Below, piece by piece: positions 11,911 through 23,575 of a stretch of DNA of 64,000 nt; position 1 is the first letter of the stretch; each line of letters opens with the position of its first letter. The notes below the pieces were generated by a model. It did not search any database and was not told the DNA's origin. It saw only the letters and a list, made by a program, of their open reading frames with translations. The stretch spans positions 64,290,614 to 64,354,613 of the forward strand of contig NC_081408.1 of assembly GCF_030272615.1 (NCBI RefSeq), read 5' to 3'. A program made the translations under genes and the position numbers. The DNA is from Cryptomeria japonica (taxonomy: Eukaryota; Streptophyta; Pinopsida; Cupressales; Cupressaceae).

Positions 11911-12371
11911 TTTTCAACTACTTCTAATTATTCATAAACAAATAACTAAATGGATTACTAATGTTTATCATCTTTTTATTAAAAACATTTGTTCAAATAT
12001 TTAAAAACTAATATTTAAATTCAACAATTTAAAAATGAGGCTTTGAAGGATAAGACTTTCGAGTGCAACCCAACACTATAACAAATGTTGTTCAACCTTG
12101 TTCTGAATGGGTGCCAAATATTGAGTCTTGATGAATGCAAGGCCTCAACACTCTAAGAATACAACCATGATTATGCTCTAGACTATTTTGACAGAATGTA
12201 TACCCCAATTTTTGACTCAACCAAAGAAATCTTATTTTAAAACTCATACTTCCATATCGACTAGCTACATGATTCTACAGGTTTTATATATAAACCATAA
12301 TAAAAATATTTAGAATAGCTTTGAATACAATAAGAACAATCAAATGTGAACATTAGAAAGCTCTGTAATTT
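11911..12371. other. P450 3' flank
   Basis: AT-rich DNA between the LINE and the P450 stop codon. It should contain the 3' UTR and polyadenylation site of the minus-strand P450. No canonical AATAAA was seen on the minus strand here. Confidence 0.5.
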
Positions 12372-14397
12372 TCAACAATAAAACTTGATGTTGTTTCTTG
12401 GGGTAGGAATAGCTGTAAGTGGCACAGCTTTTTGCAGAGTTATGCCAAATATCTCAGACATATCAATACTTGCTTCATTGTCCATGGGAATGGACCAATT
12501 GAAGGCTTGTAGCAACGATCCCACCACCAAATGAACCATTTTGTGTGCCAACGGAAGCCCAATGCATATCCTTCTTCCTGCCCCAAATGGTAGCAGTTCA
12601 AAATCCTGGCCTTTATAGTCAATGTCAGATTCCAAAAACCTATCAGGATTAAAATTTAAAGGATCTCTCCACACACTGGGATCCCTCCCAATAGCCCATA
12701 TGTTCACAAATACCTGGGTATTCTCTGGAACAAGGTACCCACTAATCTCACAAGACTTATCCGCTCTTCTAGGAATGTTCAATGGGGCTGCAGGGTGTAA
12801 TCGGAACACTTCTTTCACTACAGCTCGGAGATATGGAAGATTTGCTATGTCTGCCTCCTCCATTCTTCTCTCCACACCCACAACATCATCTAGCTCTGCT
12901 TGGACTTTTCTCATCACTGTTGGGTTTCTCAGAAGCTCTGTCATTGTCCATTCAATTGTTGCTGAAGTTGTGTCGGTCCCTGCAACAAACATGTCCTGTA
13001 AAAACAAAAACTCAGTTTCATTGGTATTGGGCACTGCAACTCAAAGATAATGAATTTAATACTACCAAATTTTCACAATCTATAATATAATTGTACTTGT
13101 TATTTCTGAATTTGAGTGAGAATTTTTTTATTGTCGATATTTAAAATCATGTTATCATCAACATTTCAAATCATAGAATGTGATTCAAAACATTGATGAT
13201 AAAAAAATTTCACACAAGATCTAATCCAGAAATAATAATTGCAATTTGATTGGAGTTCTATGAAAGATCCAAGATAATATGTTTTTGGAGGAGGGAGAAG
13301 CAGTGTTGAAGGGCAGTGTCATATAAAGCTTAAGGGATGGTCACGAGTAAATCACCCTATAATATAATGTTCAAACAACTGATAGCTGATCGCACTAAGA
13401 GGGCTAAAGTGGATCAGGAAATAGAAAATGAAGAAAATAACATACATTCCATACTTTCTCAATACATTTTCTAGGGAATAAGGTTTACCATGAGCATTCC
13501 TTTGATGTTCTCCAGTGTAAGTTGTGTACCATCATCTCTCAAATCCAACATTACATCCAGAAAATCCTTCACTCCATTGATGTTGCACTGTGTATGACTC
13601 CTCTGTGCTAGTCGCTCCTCAATAATTCTGTTAAACATGCCATCAAAACGCTGGGCCAAAATCTTAGTTTTACTATTCAGCCCCTGAAGATCAAACCTCC
13701 CTAGAAAAGGAACAAAGTCAGATATATTCGGAACCCCTGACAACTTCAGGACTTCCCATACCATGTCCTTAAACTCTGCAGCTTGTGCAGAGCCTGTTTC
13801 AAATACTTTTTTGCTGTAAACCATCTTACCTACAAGGCCTAGAGAAATCATAAAAGCCCTTTCACCAATATTTACAATATTCCCCTTTTTAGAATCCTTC
13901 AAGATGTAATCAATAGCTGTAAATACCTCCTCTCTTCTCAAATGCTGCAGAGTATCCAGCCTTTTGGTACTAAAAATCTCTGTGTTGCAGATCTTTCTAA
14001 GCAAGCGCCATCGAGGACCATAAGGACTCCATACTAAACTAGTCCCCTGGTAGGCAAATACCCTTACAGCTGTATTAGTTGTCCTGCTTGAGAAGCTCTG
14101 ATCATTGTTCTTTAGTACTTCCCTTGCCATGGATGAAGATGACACAACCAGAGTTGTCTGTCTGCCCAATCTGATTGTCATCAGAGGCCCATATTTTTTT
14201 GCAAGCAGGTGAAGAGATTGGTGGGGTTTGTCCCCAAGCTGAAGGAGGTTTCCAATGAAGGGCCATCCAGGAGGACCTGGTGGTAATGGTAATGACAAAC
14301 TCCTCTTACTCTTCTGCTTCAGAAAAATGATGATTATCAGCAAGAGAATTCCTGCAGCTACAGAGTATATTGATGAAGCAAAATTGATTGGATCCAT
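12372..14397 (-). CDS. Cytochrome P450, CYP71-clan (CYP76-like), two exons
   Basis: A haem-thiolate monooxygenase anchored in the ER membrane, oxidising a small hydrophobic substrate with electrons from cytochrome P450 reductase. Exon 1 is 14397-13489 (303 codons), exon 2 is 12995-12372 (207 codons plus stop). The intron is phase 0 with GT/AG ends, giving 510 aa, normal for the family. Residues 8-26 form the membrane anchor, followed by a basic stretch and the proline hinge PPGPPGWP (39-46). AGTDTT in the I-helix is at 308-313 and E365/R368 form ExxR. FNPDRF is at 418-423. The haem motif PFGAGRRICIG places the ligand at Cys447. The I-helix starts exactly at exon 2, the usual intron place in CYP71-clan genes. 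No disruption was seen, so the gene is probably functional. The overall pattern suggests CYP76 or a related conifer subfamily, which points to terpenoid or phenolic metabolism. The substrate cannot be read from the sequence. Confidence 0.93.
12996..13488 (-). other. P450 intron (493 bp, phase 0)
   Basis: The donor is ATG|GTAAACC at 13489/13488 and the acceptor TTTTTACAG|GAC at 12996/12995. Splicing joins residue Met303 to Asp304 without loss of frame. The intron is AT-rich and holds no recognisable element. Confidence 0.9.
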
Positions 14398-14577
14398 GAG
14401 AACCTGGTAGCAAGAATGAATTCAATGAACTTGTTCTCACATAGGCAGGTGAGCAAGAAAGCGTCCAACGAATTTAAATGCTCAAATGGGTATGGGCAAG
14501 AAATCATCTGATCTATTTGTAGACAAAGGATAATTAATATTGACTGCAATTGATTAGGAATGACTTTTTTCTGCATG

Positions 14578-14590
14578 CATATATAATTAG
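14578..14590 (-). promoter_or_regulatory. Possible TATA box of the P450
   Basis: On the minus strand this reads CTAATTATATATG, about 180 bases before the ATG at 14397. Position and composition fit a plant TATA box with a 5' UTR of roughly 150 bases. The region is AT-rich, so chance matches are likely. A second TATA-like stretch lies near 14787-14805. Confidence 0.3.
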
Positions 14591-14639
14591 TTTTATTTAG
14601 GATTCCCACACCAAAGAGACTTTCCTCGTATAGTACCAC

Positions 14640-15140
14640 CTAACATTCTTTCATCTGAATTTCTTGAGGTGAAGTTGATATACCTAATTTTGTGCAGATT
14701 GTTATGGTTGTTGGCAACGTGAAACGCTGTAAGCTTGAATTCAGCGTGCATGAACTACCAAATAATGTTCAATGCTCTTGTTATTTACTTTTTATACTTT
14801 ATATAATAAGATTTTGCTATGTGAGCTGAGCCCACCATATAATACATTTTATTAGAGATAATATGAATCATTTAAAATTTGAAATGGGTATGAACTTTTA
14901 AATTAATGTTCAATGTTTTAATTTCTTGTTTTTATCCTGGACATAAAGTAAATAAAACAAGATATGAAATAGAAGTATCGATATTTTAAATGTTAAGCTT
15001 AAAATTAACATATATTTTTAATTAATATTTAATATTTTTTTTTCACTTTTTAATCAATAATGTAATTAAAGTATGCATGAACCACCAACTAATATTCAAC
15101 ACTTTTATTCCTTGGTTTATCCTTTACATAGTTAGAGTTG
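14640..15140. other. P450 upstream region up to the next retroelement
   Basis: AT-rich noncoding DNA. AATGTTCAATGCTCTTG-like strings recur near 14765, 14910 and 15095 together with ACCACCAA/ACTACCAA, hinting at an old degenerate repeat. No gene was seen. Confidence 0.4.
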
Positions 15141-16209
15141 TGTTGATGTGTATTTTGTACACAATCATACACAGAATAAAATACCCAAGGGTACCTTATC
15201 CTCTCTTGAATAAAATCTCTAACTGCTGAAGATATCGCAAGAAGGATCAGTTAGGGTGACTTCAATGTTCTTTTAAGTAGGGTCTCTACGTGTGGATAAG
15301 CACCAGTGGTCGTTGTGATTGTTGTTTCATCAAGGGGTCTTACGCCAAATCCGAACTGCAGGAACAAGATTTCCTAATACTAACAAGTTCTCAAAAAGAT
15401 CAAAAGAGTAGGGCTTGCAAGAGATAAAGTCTAATCTAATCCTAAGAATGACTCAATGTGGACGAGACTTGGCGAGATTCTACCAACTTCAATATTGCCA
15501 TAAAGTAACAACTCAATTGAAATTGATGCGATCTTCTAAGGTAACAACTGATTTTTCAATTCATCAAGGGTCATAAACACTACCACAAAGGCACATGTCC
15601 AAGATACAACAATGATTGAAAGTTTAAGTGATTCAAGTTGATCCAGTTGACCACACAAGGCGTTCCTACAATCAGCAAGAAGCTAGTGGTTTGGAAAGTG
15701 AATCTCACCGACGATCAAGTCCAACACTTTGTCCTCCAAATTAAAATACTACTTTGATTGAGAATGATTCAAGAAAACGAACAACCATGAAGATAACCAC
15801 AAGAATTGCAATAAAACACCATAACTTCAATATTTTATTGATCTCAAAGCCATCATGAACAACAATTGCTTGAAATTCCTTCTTCAAAGCTCAATCTTGC
15901 TACAAAATACTTGCTTCTATCAAATTGCTAATCTCTAATCACTAATTTCTAGTTTTTTCTCTCTATATATCTATATCAAAATGAAAAGAAATGAGGGTAT
16001 AAATAGCATCCTCAATTACAATGAACGGTCTAGATCAAAAAAGAAGATCAATGGCCAAGATTATGACACCTAAACCCTAATTAGGGTTTATTACAAATAA
16101 TCCCCTTTTTACTGAACAATATTAAATGCATAGCCAAATATTAAATTTTGGCACAAAAATCTAGGAGACATAGACCAATGACAATTAAGGTGCCATGTCA
16201 TCTATAACA
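15141..16209 (-). mobile_element. LTR (3' LTR of the minus-strand element)
   Basis: On the minus strand it starts TGTTATAGATGACATGG and ends ACATCAACA, giving TG...CA termini over 1,069 bp. It is directly preceded by the purine tract GAAGAAAGG. The stop codon of the upstream ORF lies seven bases inside the LTR. A TATA-like CTATTTATACCC lies near 16000 and AATAAAATATTG near 15840, consistent with U3 and polyadenylation signals. The five bases on either side (AGTTG and ACCTT) do not match, which argues against a solo LTR and fits a 3' LTR. Confidence 0.7.
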
Positions 16210-19200
16210 ACCTTTCTTCTAGAATCTTATTCCCTTTCCAATGCTCCTTCTTAGCATATGCAATGAATCTGGATACGATTCCTTCGATCTCAGCAATTGG
16301 AATCTCGAGAAGATTCCTCATTCGTTCTTCCAAGTGGATGACTTGATCGAAAGCCTTGAGAAGAGCAGCGTCCCATTCAGGTTCAAGTTCTTTGGTCTTC
16401 TCAATCAGGAGCATGGTAGCAAACATTTGGTCCCGTTGCTCATCTGTAATAACATTTTCATCTTTGCAAAAGATGACCTTAACTCTTTCCTCCAATTCTT
16501 GCAAATCCACATCTGTCTCAACTTCGATCCTCCTGCCAAGAATAGTACATAGTACCTCAAACACTCTGTCCTGGATCGGGTGGATAACCTCCTCAACATG
16601 ATTGCATCTAGTACTAATGTCCTCAAAGAGAACTTCCTTCATCTGGAGTAAAGTCGACCACTGAAGTAAACTATGAGGTCCACCATCCACTATCTTTTCT
16701 TGTGCTAGGACTTTTCTCGATGTTTGTCTGATTACTTGCTGGACATGAATGATAACATCTTTAGTATGGGCAAAGGCGGCTACCGTTATCATCAAATTGT
16801 GGATGATCTCAAGAACCTAGATAGCTCGGTGAATAGTCTGCATCATCCTTGTTGCAAATTCCAAAGCAACTGTATGAGACTTGTCAATCCAAGAGCTCAT
16901 AAGCTAGACCAAACTTCTGACTCTCTCTACCTCACCAATCGATTGAAAGGGAAGTTCCTGTACGGGTGATCTTGCTGGATCCTGACGTCCTAAAGGCTGA
17001 TTGAGATGGTTGAGATATGTCCTCCATGCACTGACCTCTCTCTCAAGCTTTCTATTTTTTTCCATTTCTTCCCTAAGCTTGTCTTTCAATGCTTCAAATG
17101 AATCGGTGGCCTCATCTAGTGTCTGCTCGGCTGTGAGTGGACCGAGCTCAAATGTCTCTACATCATATTCCTCTGCAAGGATTTCACCTTCATACTTGTC
17201 CACTGCTGGTGTAGCTATCTGTAATTTCCTGGATCCTGTCTCATCTCTGATCATCTTGGACATTTTAGTGGCCTTCCTCCTTTCTGTCGTTTCCTGAGAA
17301 TTTCCAACAAGGCTCTCTAAATCAATCACATTATCTTCGTCCTCAATTACAATCACCCTTGTCAGTCTCTCCTTTAACCAATCTGGAATGGTGGATCTTG
17401 TTTCTCTAACTTGTATCTCCTTAAGCAATGTTTCTTCTTCTCTGAGAGGAGATGTCACTTCGTTATCATTCTTGTCTTCATGTAGCTCATTGACTTGGAG
17501 AGATTGGTTTGATGAGTGTTGAGTTGCCTGTCCTTCTTCTTGTTTATCGTTCTGTACCATTGATTCCATAGACTCCTCCATTTCAAGTGTCCTCTTCTCT
17601 TGTCGAGAAGATGTGTCGGATGAACGATCTCAGTTGGCCTCTTGCTTCTTCTTGGAGGATTCTCTTTTCTCAGGCCTCTCTTTTCTCTTTGAGCCTCTAG
17701 GATGGGGATTGCCTTCACTTACACTTCGGAGGTTGCCTTCACTTGCGCTTCTGGTACTAAGATTACCTTCACTTACACTTGCTCCACCTTCAACTGGTTT
17801 TTCTTCCAAAGTAAAAGTCATAGATATGCCTTGTTCTCTCAACTTCGGATGCTGCACATCAACCCATCTGCGAGTACAAGACAAAATTGGAGCCATCAAA
17901 GCATCTAGATCCACAATCTCGAGTTCATTCCAATCTAGCCTCACTGATTTGCTTTCTCGATCATAAGATGATTGGAGATGTCTGCCACTGTCCTGAGCTT
18001 GGTCGGCCACTTTGTAAATTTTGCATTTCCTGATGAAGTCCAAAGGTAGTCTGGAATGCATCTTTCTTTTCACTTCAAGATCATCTGAGAGATTCATCAT
18101 AAAGTCCTTTGTCTAAAACTCATGCTTATATTTTCTTCCGACTGTCTCCTCTATATGCCCATAAGGATCAAAACTCTCTCTCAAGGCAAAGAATGAAAAT
18201 GAATATAAAGCTAACTCCTTCTCTGCATCATCCATGGCTAGAGCATTAGGACATACCTCAACTGAATTTCCTAGTATGATAGGCATAGGAACTCCATTTC
18301 CATGCCTGTGTCTGAATGCCTTCACATAGGCTGCCAATTGTCTTGTTACCTCAAGTAACACCATTCTGTCTGTCGGATATCTCGGCAACATGTATGGAGG
18401 TGAAGGACATCCATGAACTCTAATATAAGTAAATTTTGGAAATTGGATGAACCAAGCACCGTACCTCTTTACTAGCTCTTGTGCATCCTGTGATAGCCTA
18501 TTGTGAATTCCACCTTGCAACGTCCTGGTGATGTTCATCGTGAAGGTATCATTAACTAACTTGTAGTTACTTCCTGGCAGATGATGCAAGTGAACATAGG
18601 AATCACAGACTCTGACCTCGTCGGGTCCTCTTCCAATCACTCTTCTGTGAGGTAGTCCTGCGTACTCAAAGCTCCTGACCAAGGCATATATGATGTATGA
18701 ACTCATGTGGAAAGACTTGGTAGCCTTCAATCTCCTTAACTGCACGTCCAAGCAATGGCTAATCATTCTAGCCCAATGAATTGTTCCTTTTCCCTGAACT
18801 ATCACTTGGATGAAGTAGAACATCCACTTCTCGAAATAGAAGGCTTGAGGGGCCCCTGTGACTTGGTTGAGCATTGTTATCAAATCTCTGTACTCCTCCT
18901 AGAAGTCAATCCTATGTGGTGTGTTCAGGATCTTGCTCAGGCAAGGACGACTCTTGAGTAACTAGTTCTTATTGATGATGCTTAGGCAAGTGTCTGGATC
19001 ATCTTCGTACATGGACCTGGCTCCTTCTATGCTTTTGTAGATCATATCTCTGTGCTCTGGCAGATGAAAAGCCTCACTTATAGCCTCCTCTGAAAGGTAA
19101 GCCAAAGTGTTTCCCTCCTTGGATACGATCGATCTGGACTGTGGATCATAATGGCGAGCACACTCGATCATCAACTCATGGCACTGGATTGCTGGAGGGA

Positions 19201-19426
19201 AGCCGACCACCTTAATGATGCCACTTTCAATTATCCTCCTGGCGACAGGTGATGGCTTGCCAATGTAAGGGACCTCTCGAAACTTCTTTGTACTGAAGTT
19301 GCCCAAGTTGGTATCTCCAATGTTGCTCCACTTAGACACGATCTTGGTCTCCACTTCTTCGTTCTTTTGATCCTCCTTCATGAGGGCTGGACGACTGGTG
19401 GATGCTCCCGCCTTCAGGGTCGCCAT
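16202..19426 (-). pseudogene. Long element ORF, PMD-like N-terminus and coiled-coil C-terminus, six nonsense codons
   Basis: From ATG 19426 (MATLKAGAST) one frame runs 1,075 codons to TAG 16202 with no frameshift. It is cut by six stops, at 18962, 18899, 18113, 17630, 16904 and 16817 (five TAG, one TGA). The N-terminal third has ELMIECARHYDPQSRSIV, then TLAYLSEEAISEAFHLPEH. This lay-out resembles plant mobile or putative plant-transposon domains. A long polar middle follows with SEGN repeats (about 17760-17700) and basic or acidic blocks. The C-terminus has heptad-rich helices (about 17100 and 16650-16210). I know of no catalytic motif in it. The function is unknown; a structural or nucleic-acid-binding role in the element is a guess. 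Confidence 0.75.
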
Positions 19427-19906
19427 CGTAACACCTACACAACATTTCATAATAAGAAATAGATTTTGCAATATAAAAATATAGATTAGATTAGAGATTG
19501 AATTTAGCAAACTTCATGATAAGTCTTCGAGTTATCATTTCCTAAATTCGATTGAGCTACAGGAAATTCAAAATTTCAAAATTCAAAATTTAAGATCAAT
19601 ATTGAAAATTCAAGACAAGGGAAGACTTCGCCATACCCCACTTGAGAGCTAACTCTAAAAATGCAAAATAAGGAAATCGCCTAGGCAAAAATCGAAATTT
19701 GAAGATTTCAACACGATCTTCCTCAAGTGAACACCTTCCTTAGTAACTTCGCCAACCTTAGGGGTCTTCAACGTGATGATGGCAAGTTCGCTCAACTCCA
19801 ACCTAAGTTCGCACTCCCTTGATGAAATTCGCACCTTGTCTTCTTGATATTTCGCATGCAAAGGATGATTGAGTGATGTTTTTAAAATGCAATAAACCAC
19901 TCCTCC
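19427..19906 (-). other. Leader between TATA box and ORF
   Basis: About 450 bases without long frames apart from an 81-codon one (19900-19655) of unknown meaning. Just before the start codon the minus strand reads TTGTGTAG|GTGTTACG, which could be a 3' splice site, so the leader may contain an intron. No matching donor could be fixed. Confidence 0.4.
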
Positions 19907-19913
19907 TTTTATA
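19907..19913 (-). promoter_or_regulatory. TATA box upstream of the long ORF
   Basis: The minus strand reads GCGCCTATAAAAGGAGG, a textbook plant TATA box in a locally GC-richer setting, 480 bases before ATG 19426. The hairpin array starts about 330 bases further upstream, so the array lies where promoter-proximal elements would be. Confidence 0.6.
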
Positions 19914-20239
19914 GGCGCTCACCTCGTCAATCCCCTCTAGGCCGACTTTGGCAAATAAAGCAATTTAAAACAATTTTTAATTAAAAATTAAGGCCGACTC
20001 TGTTAAAATATGGAAAATAAAACCCAAGCACCCCAATTTATTTATTTAAAATAATAATTAATTAATTTAATGCCTTCGTATTTAATAATTTTGATTTTTA
20101 AAGGCAAAATTAATTAATTAAATGTCTTGTGCGCACTTATTAAATGCCCATTTTAATTGAATATTTCAAGTTTTATCGATTTTTAGCATTAATATAATTT
20201 GAAAGTGATGTTGGTGCCAACATTTGGGAGATGTAAATA
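19914..20239. other. AT-rich spacer between TATA box and hairpin array
   Basis: Dominated by AATTAATTAATT and TTTATTTA runs, with two GGCCGACT motifs near 19940 and 19992. No gene seen. Its composition differs sharply from the adjacent array. Confidence 0.5.
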
Positions 20240-22195
20240 GGTACAAACCACATCGCTCTGGTCCCTAGGAGAGGGACAGGAGCGATTTAGCATTTTGCTC
20301 TTGAATCTCTCGTTTTTAACGTTCAAGATCACTTCCCTTACGTTAAAAATGGCAATTTCAATAGGAATCTTGTGCTTGATTGATTCAATGTCGTAAATGA
20401 ATGCCCCTTATGATCATTATCGCCCTGGTCCCTGGCTGAGGGACAAGAGCGAACTTCAGTTTCTAGCTCAAATTTGTGATTTTTTAACATTCACTCCTTG
20501 TTTGTCACCTTTCAAATGACATTTTCAACCTTGTATACCTTCGCTTTGATGTGATCTAGGAAAGAAAATAATTGATTTTATGAATATCGCCTGGTCCTTG
20601 ACTGAAGGACAGGAGCGAACTTGCCTCTTTGCTCAAGTTGATCACTTTTTGACGTTTGGTTCCTTGCTTATCATCTTCCCAAAGACATTTTCGACCTTGT
20701 GTGACCTTGTGTGACCTTACCTTGACGTGGTTTTTTGAAAGAAATGGCCAATTTAGTGAATATCGCCCTGGTCCTTGACTGAGGGACAGGAGCGAACTTT
20801 GCATTATAGTGCAATTCCTTCATCATATTGATGTCAAATTGTCTTCAAGGCATAAAATGACGTCCTTTATTCCTTCTCGAACACTTGAAACGGACGTGGC
20901 CTTCAAAATTTAAGTATACTTAGAGATTTGGCTCTGGTCCCTAGGAGAGGGACAGGAGCGAACTTAGGCATTTCATCATATTTGGCGATCTTTGCAACTT
21001 CGTTTCTCTTGAAGAACCTTCAAAACATCATTGCCTCCTCGTACCTTGGTCTGGAGTGATTTTAAACTTGTAAGGAAGGCAACATAACTAATATTTCGCC
21101 CTGGTCCCTGGCTGAGGGACAAGAGCAAATTTACATTTGTAAGCTCAATCACACTTTGCCAATGTTTAAAAATATCTTCAACGGACTCGTCATGCTCCCT
21201 TTCATTCATCTTTAGTATGGAATTCATTTTAACTTGGTGAGAAATTCTCCTTAGTAAGAAATCGCTCTGGTCCCTGGCTGGGGGACAGGAGCGCCTAGGA
21301 CAACATAGGCTTCACTTGGTGTTTTACAATCTTCAAATTATCTTCAACGGGTTCATTACGCCTCCTTTGCTTGCCTCAAAGTTAAAACTTACTTGATCTT
21401 TGCCCAAATCTTGCCTTATAAGGAAATTCGCTCTGGTCCCTGAGAGAGGGACGAGAGCTATCACTAAAATTTGCCCTGGTCCCTGGCTGAGGGACAGGAG
21501 CGAACTTGCTTCTAGGGCCAATTTTCCTCATGACGGCACTTTCAAGTTATATTCAACTGATAGGACGTACTTCCTTTGTTCTTCTCAAATCGCGAAATCA
21601 TTCAAATCTTTCAAGGACAAGGCAATTTTGGATTTCAAGCTTCGGTCCTTCAGTGAGGGACAGGAGTGATTTTTGTTCCTGGCACATTTCCTTGTTTGCA
21701 AATTTCTTCAAATTATATTCAATGGACAGAATATGCCTCCCTTTATCTCTTCCAATCCAAAAATCCTCTTGATCCTGCAAGGATAGTAAAATTTTAAGAA
21801 ACAAGCTCCGGTCCTTCAATGAGGGACAGGAGCGAACTTGTCCTTAAGGGCAAATGTTCATCTTTTCTTCGCAAACGACTAAGTCTGGACGCTCCGTCAC
21901 GTTTATTCCATCTTCCATCACATCCTTGACATTTTAGCTTGATCAAAATTAAGTCAGAATGGTCCAGACAAGACATTTCGCCCTGGTCCCTGACTGAGGG
22001 ACAGGAGCGATTTGTCCTAAAACTCCAAAAATTCGCCATTTTCAAATCTCAACATCATCAAAGGTTTCAATTCGCGTTCAAACGCATCTCCTGGCGACCC
22101 CGCACAAGACAAATGAAACAAATTAATAACCAGGATGCATAAAAAATATCAATTTTGCCCTGGTCCCTGGCTGAGGGACAGGAGCGATCTTGCTT
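20240..22195. repeat. Array of 13 hairpin motifs at about 166-bp period
   Basis: The core GTCCCTGGCTGAGGGAC, inside a conserved CTGG...AGGAGCGA context, occurs 13 times. The start of the right arm (GGGAC or its variant) lies at 20273, 20440, 20606, 20783, 20949, 21116, 21282, 21448, 21491, 21657, 21823, 21998 and 22175. Intervals are 166 or 167 bp, with three of 175-177 and one of 43. Both arms are kept while the loop varies (GGCTG, AGGAG, TGACT, TCAGT, GAGAG), which suggests selection or conversion on the stem. Sequence between cores is alignable but much more diverged. Short frames here that contain LSQGPG are simply the motif read through, not genes. Confidence 0.92.
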
Positions 22196-22622
22196 CCACA
22201 GGCCAAAATATCATGATTTTAAGGCTTTAACCACTTGACAAGGCAAAAAAAAGACTTTTCCAATGCCCGGAATCGATTATCAAAATTCCCAAAATTTGGT
22301 CAAAATCACTCAAACAACATTTCAAAATTTCATCATCAACACTTAGGCAAAATTTGGACTTGCATTCAAAATCTGACTGAACCTAGACAAACTCACTTGA
22401 CCTGCTGACAATTTACCTTATTTCAAAAATTGCATCTACGCGACGATGCTCAACAAGTCTCAAAATTGGACTGGACTCTGGCTTAAAATCATCAAAACGG
22501 AAACCTTAAGGCCTAACCCTAATCCAGACGACTCAAAACCCTAAAAGTAGAGAGAGAAACAGGCAAAACTGAGCAAAAAGAGGGGGTCCCCATTTTAATG
22601 GGGCGATGTGTGAAATGGTCAC
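22196..22622. other. Upper edge of the array-bearing element
   Basis: Noncoding. It contains CCTAACCCTAATCC and AAAACCCTAAAAGTAGAGAG, which are typical of plant 5' leader sequence. The region ends at GGGGTCCCCATTTTAATGGGG near 22590-22610, itself a short palindrome, before gypsy gag sequence begins. Confidence 0.4.
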
Positions 22623-23575
22623 AACAAGTTGGAAGGCTTCTTCTCTCCTAATTGTGGTTGTCCACGTCCTCTATCTCTAAAGCTTCCCCTTCCTCTGACT
22701 TCAACCTTCACATTCTTTCCTTAGCATGCTCTTCACTCATGATAGGTTCTAAAGAAACCTCTTATTCCATTATTTTGATAGCTTTCACCTCTTTTACTCA
22801 TTGTTTCATTTTCAGGTTTAGTTTCCTCTCAACCTTTAAGGCATATGCATATGCCTTATCTATAGTAAAACAATTCACCAATGCAAGCTCATCTAGAAGT
22901 TGAAATTTGAGCCCATTAATATATCGATCTGTCATCTGTCCTTCACTCTCTTGGATATCCATTCAAATATGAAGTTTCATAAATTGTTCAGTATAAGTAT
23001 ACATTGATTGATCCATTTGTTTTAAATTCTTGAATTCTGTGAATAGTTTTTGTTGGTAATCTAAGGGGGGAAAATGGGATTTTAGATGTTTCATCATCTT
23101 AGGCCAAAGCCAAATTTTATCCTTTCCCTATCTTCTTCTCAAACACTAAAACATTGCCCACTATAAGACTATGTGCAACTTCAACATGGAGGCAACAATT
23201 TTTACTCTTTTTGGATCATCTTAGTCTATGTCTTCCATCTCAAAATACTTCTCCAATTCTCGGAACAAACCTAAAATTGCACCTGGGTTGACCTCACCCT
23301 TAAAAATTAAAAATATCAATTTTTATCATAGAACTCTATTTTGTCAATACTCAATAAGCCTCTTCATAAGATATGATATCCTTGTAGCATTATCCAAGTT
23401 CTTTGGTTCCTTTTTAGACTCTTCCAATTTTAATATTGCCTCAAAGGTCTCTAACCTTTGAACCAATTCACCAATGTTCCTTCAAAGACCTGCATTCGTC
23501 CTATCTTTCTTCCCATATTGATGGGGATTCCCCTCTAGGCCATTGCGTATTTCTTTGATACCAAAAATTGATACA
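22623..23575 (-). pseudogene. Ty3/gypsy gag remnant with PBS-like end
   Basis: The minus strand shows a decayed retrotransposon capsid gene: GLFRELEKYFEMEDID, then KRVKIVASMLKLH, then LDYQQKLFTEFKNLKQMDQ and YTEQFMKLHI, then QMTDRYINGLKFQLLDELAL. It ends in an Arg/Gly-rich tail (VRGRGSFRDRGRGQPQLG) in a shifted frame. These are hallmarks of plant gypsy GAG. Many stops and at least two frameshifts destroy it. Near 23556-23575 the minus strand has TTTTTGGTATCAAAG, resembling an initiator-Met tRNA primer-binding site, so the preceding sequence (above about 23580) may be its 5' LTR. Protease and pol are missing. Confidence 0.75.

Larger units (their letters stand above)
15141..22620 (-). mobile_element. 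Polymerase-less retroelement with long ORF and hairpin-array leader
   Basis: Reading down the minus strand, there is an array of 13 hairpin motifs (22195-20240), a TATA box (19913-19907), a leader, one ORF of 1,075 codons (19426-16202), a purine tract GAAGAAAGG and a 1.07-kb LTR (16209-15141). No protease, RT, RNase H or integrase motif was found, so it would be non-autonomous (LARD-like). A matching 5' LTR was not found. The upper boundary, near 22620, is where gypsy gag sequence begins. The hairpin/TATA region and the LTR do not resemble each other, so whether all parts belong to one element is an inference. Confidence 0.6.

Noticed and set aside
12622-13090. Plus-strand frames of 142 and 102 codons
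   Set aside because: Antisense shadows of P450 exon 2, with no domain of their own.
14358-14639. 93-codon minus frame upstream of the P450
   Set aside because: Out of frame with the P450, no domain, and it overlaps the P450 start; most likely chance.
15141-16209. Solo LTR
   Set aside because: The flanking five bases do not match, and a purine tract plus an ORF run directly into it, which fits a 3' LTR.
20556-22045. Short minus-strand frames all containing LSQGPG or similar
   Set aside because: They are the repeated hairpin motif read through in one frame; the rest of each frame is unrelated and there is no start context.
20240-22195. CRISPR-like array
   Set aside because: Spacing of about 130 bp between cores, diverged homologous spacers and a plant nuclear setting exclude it.
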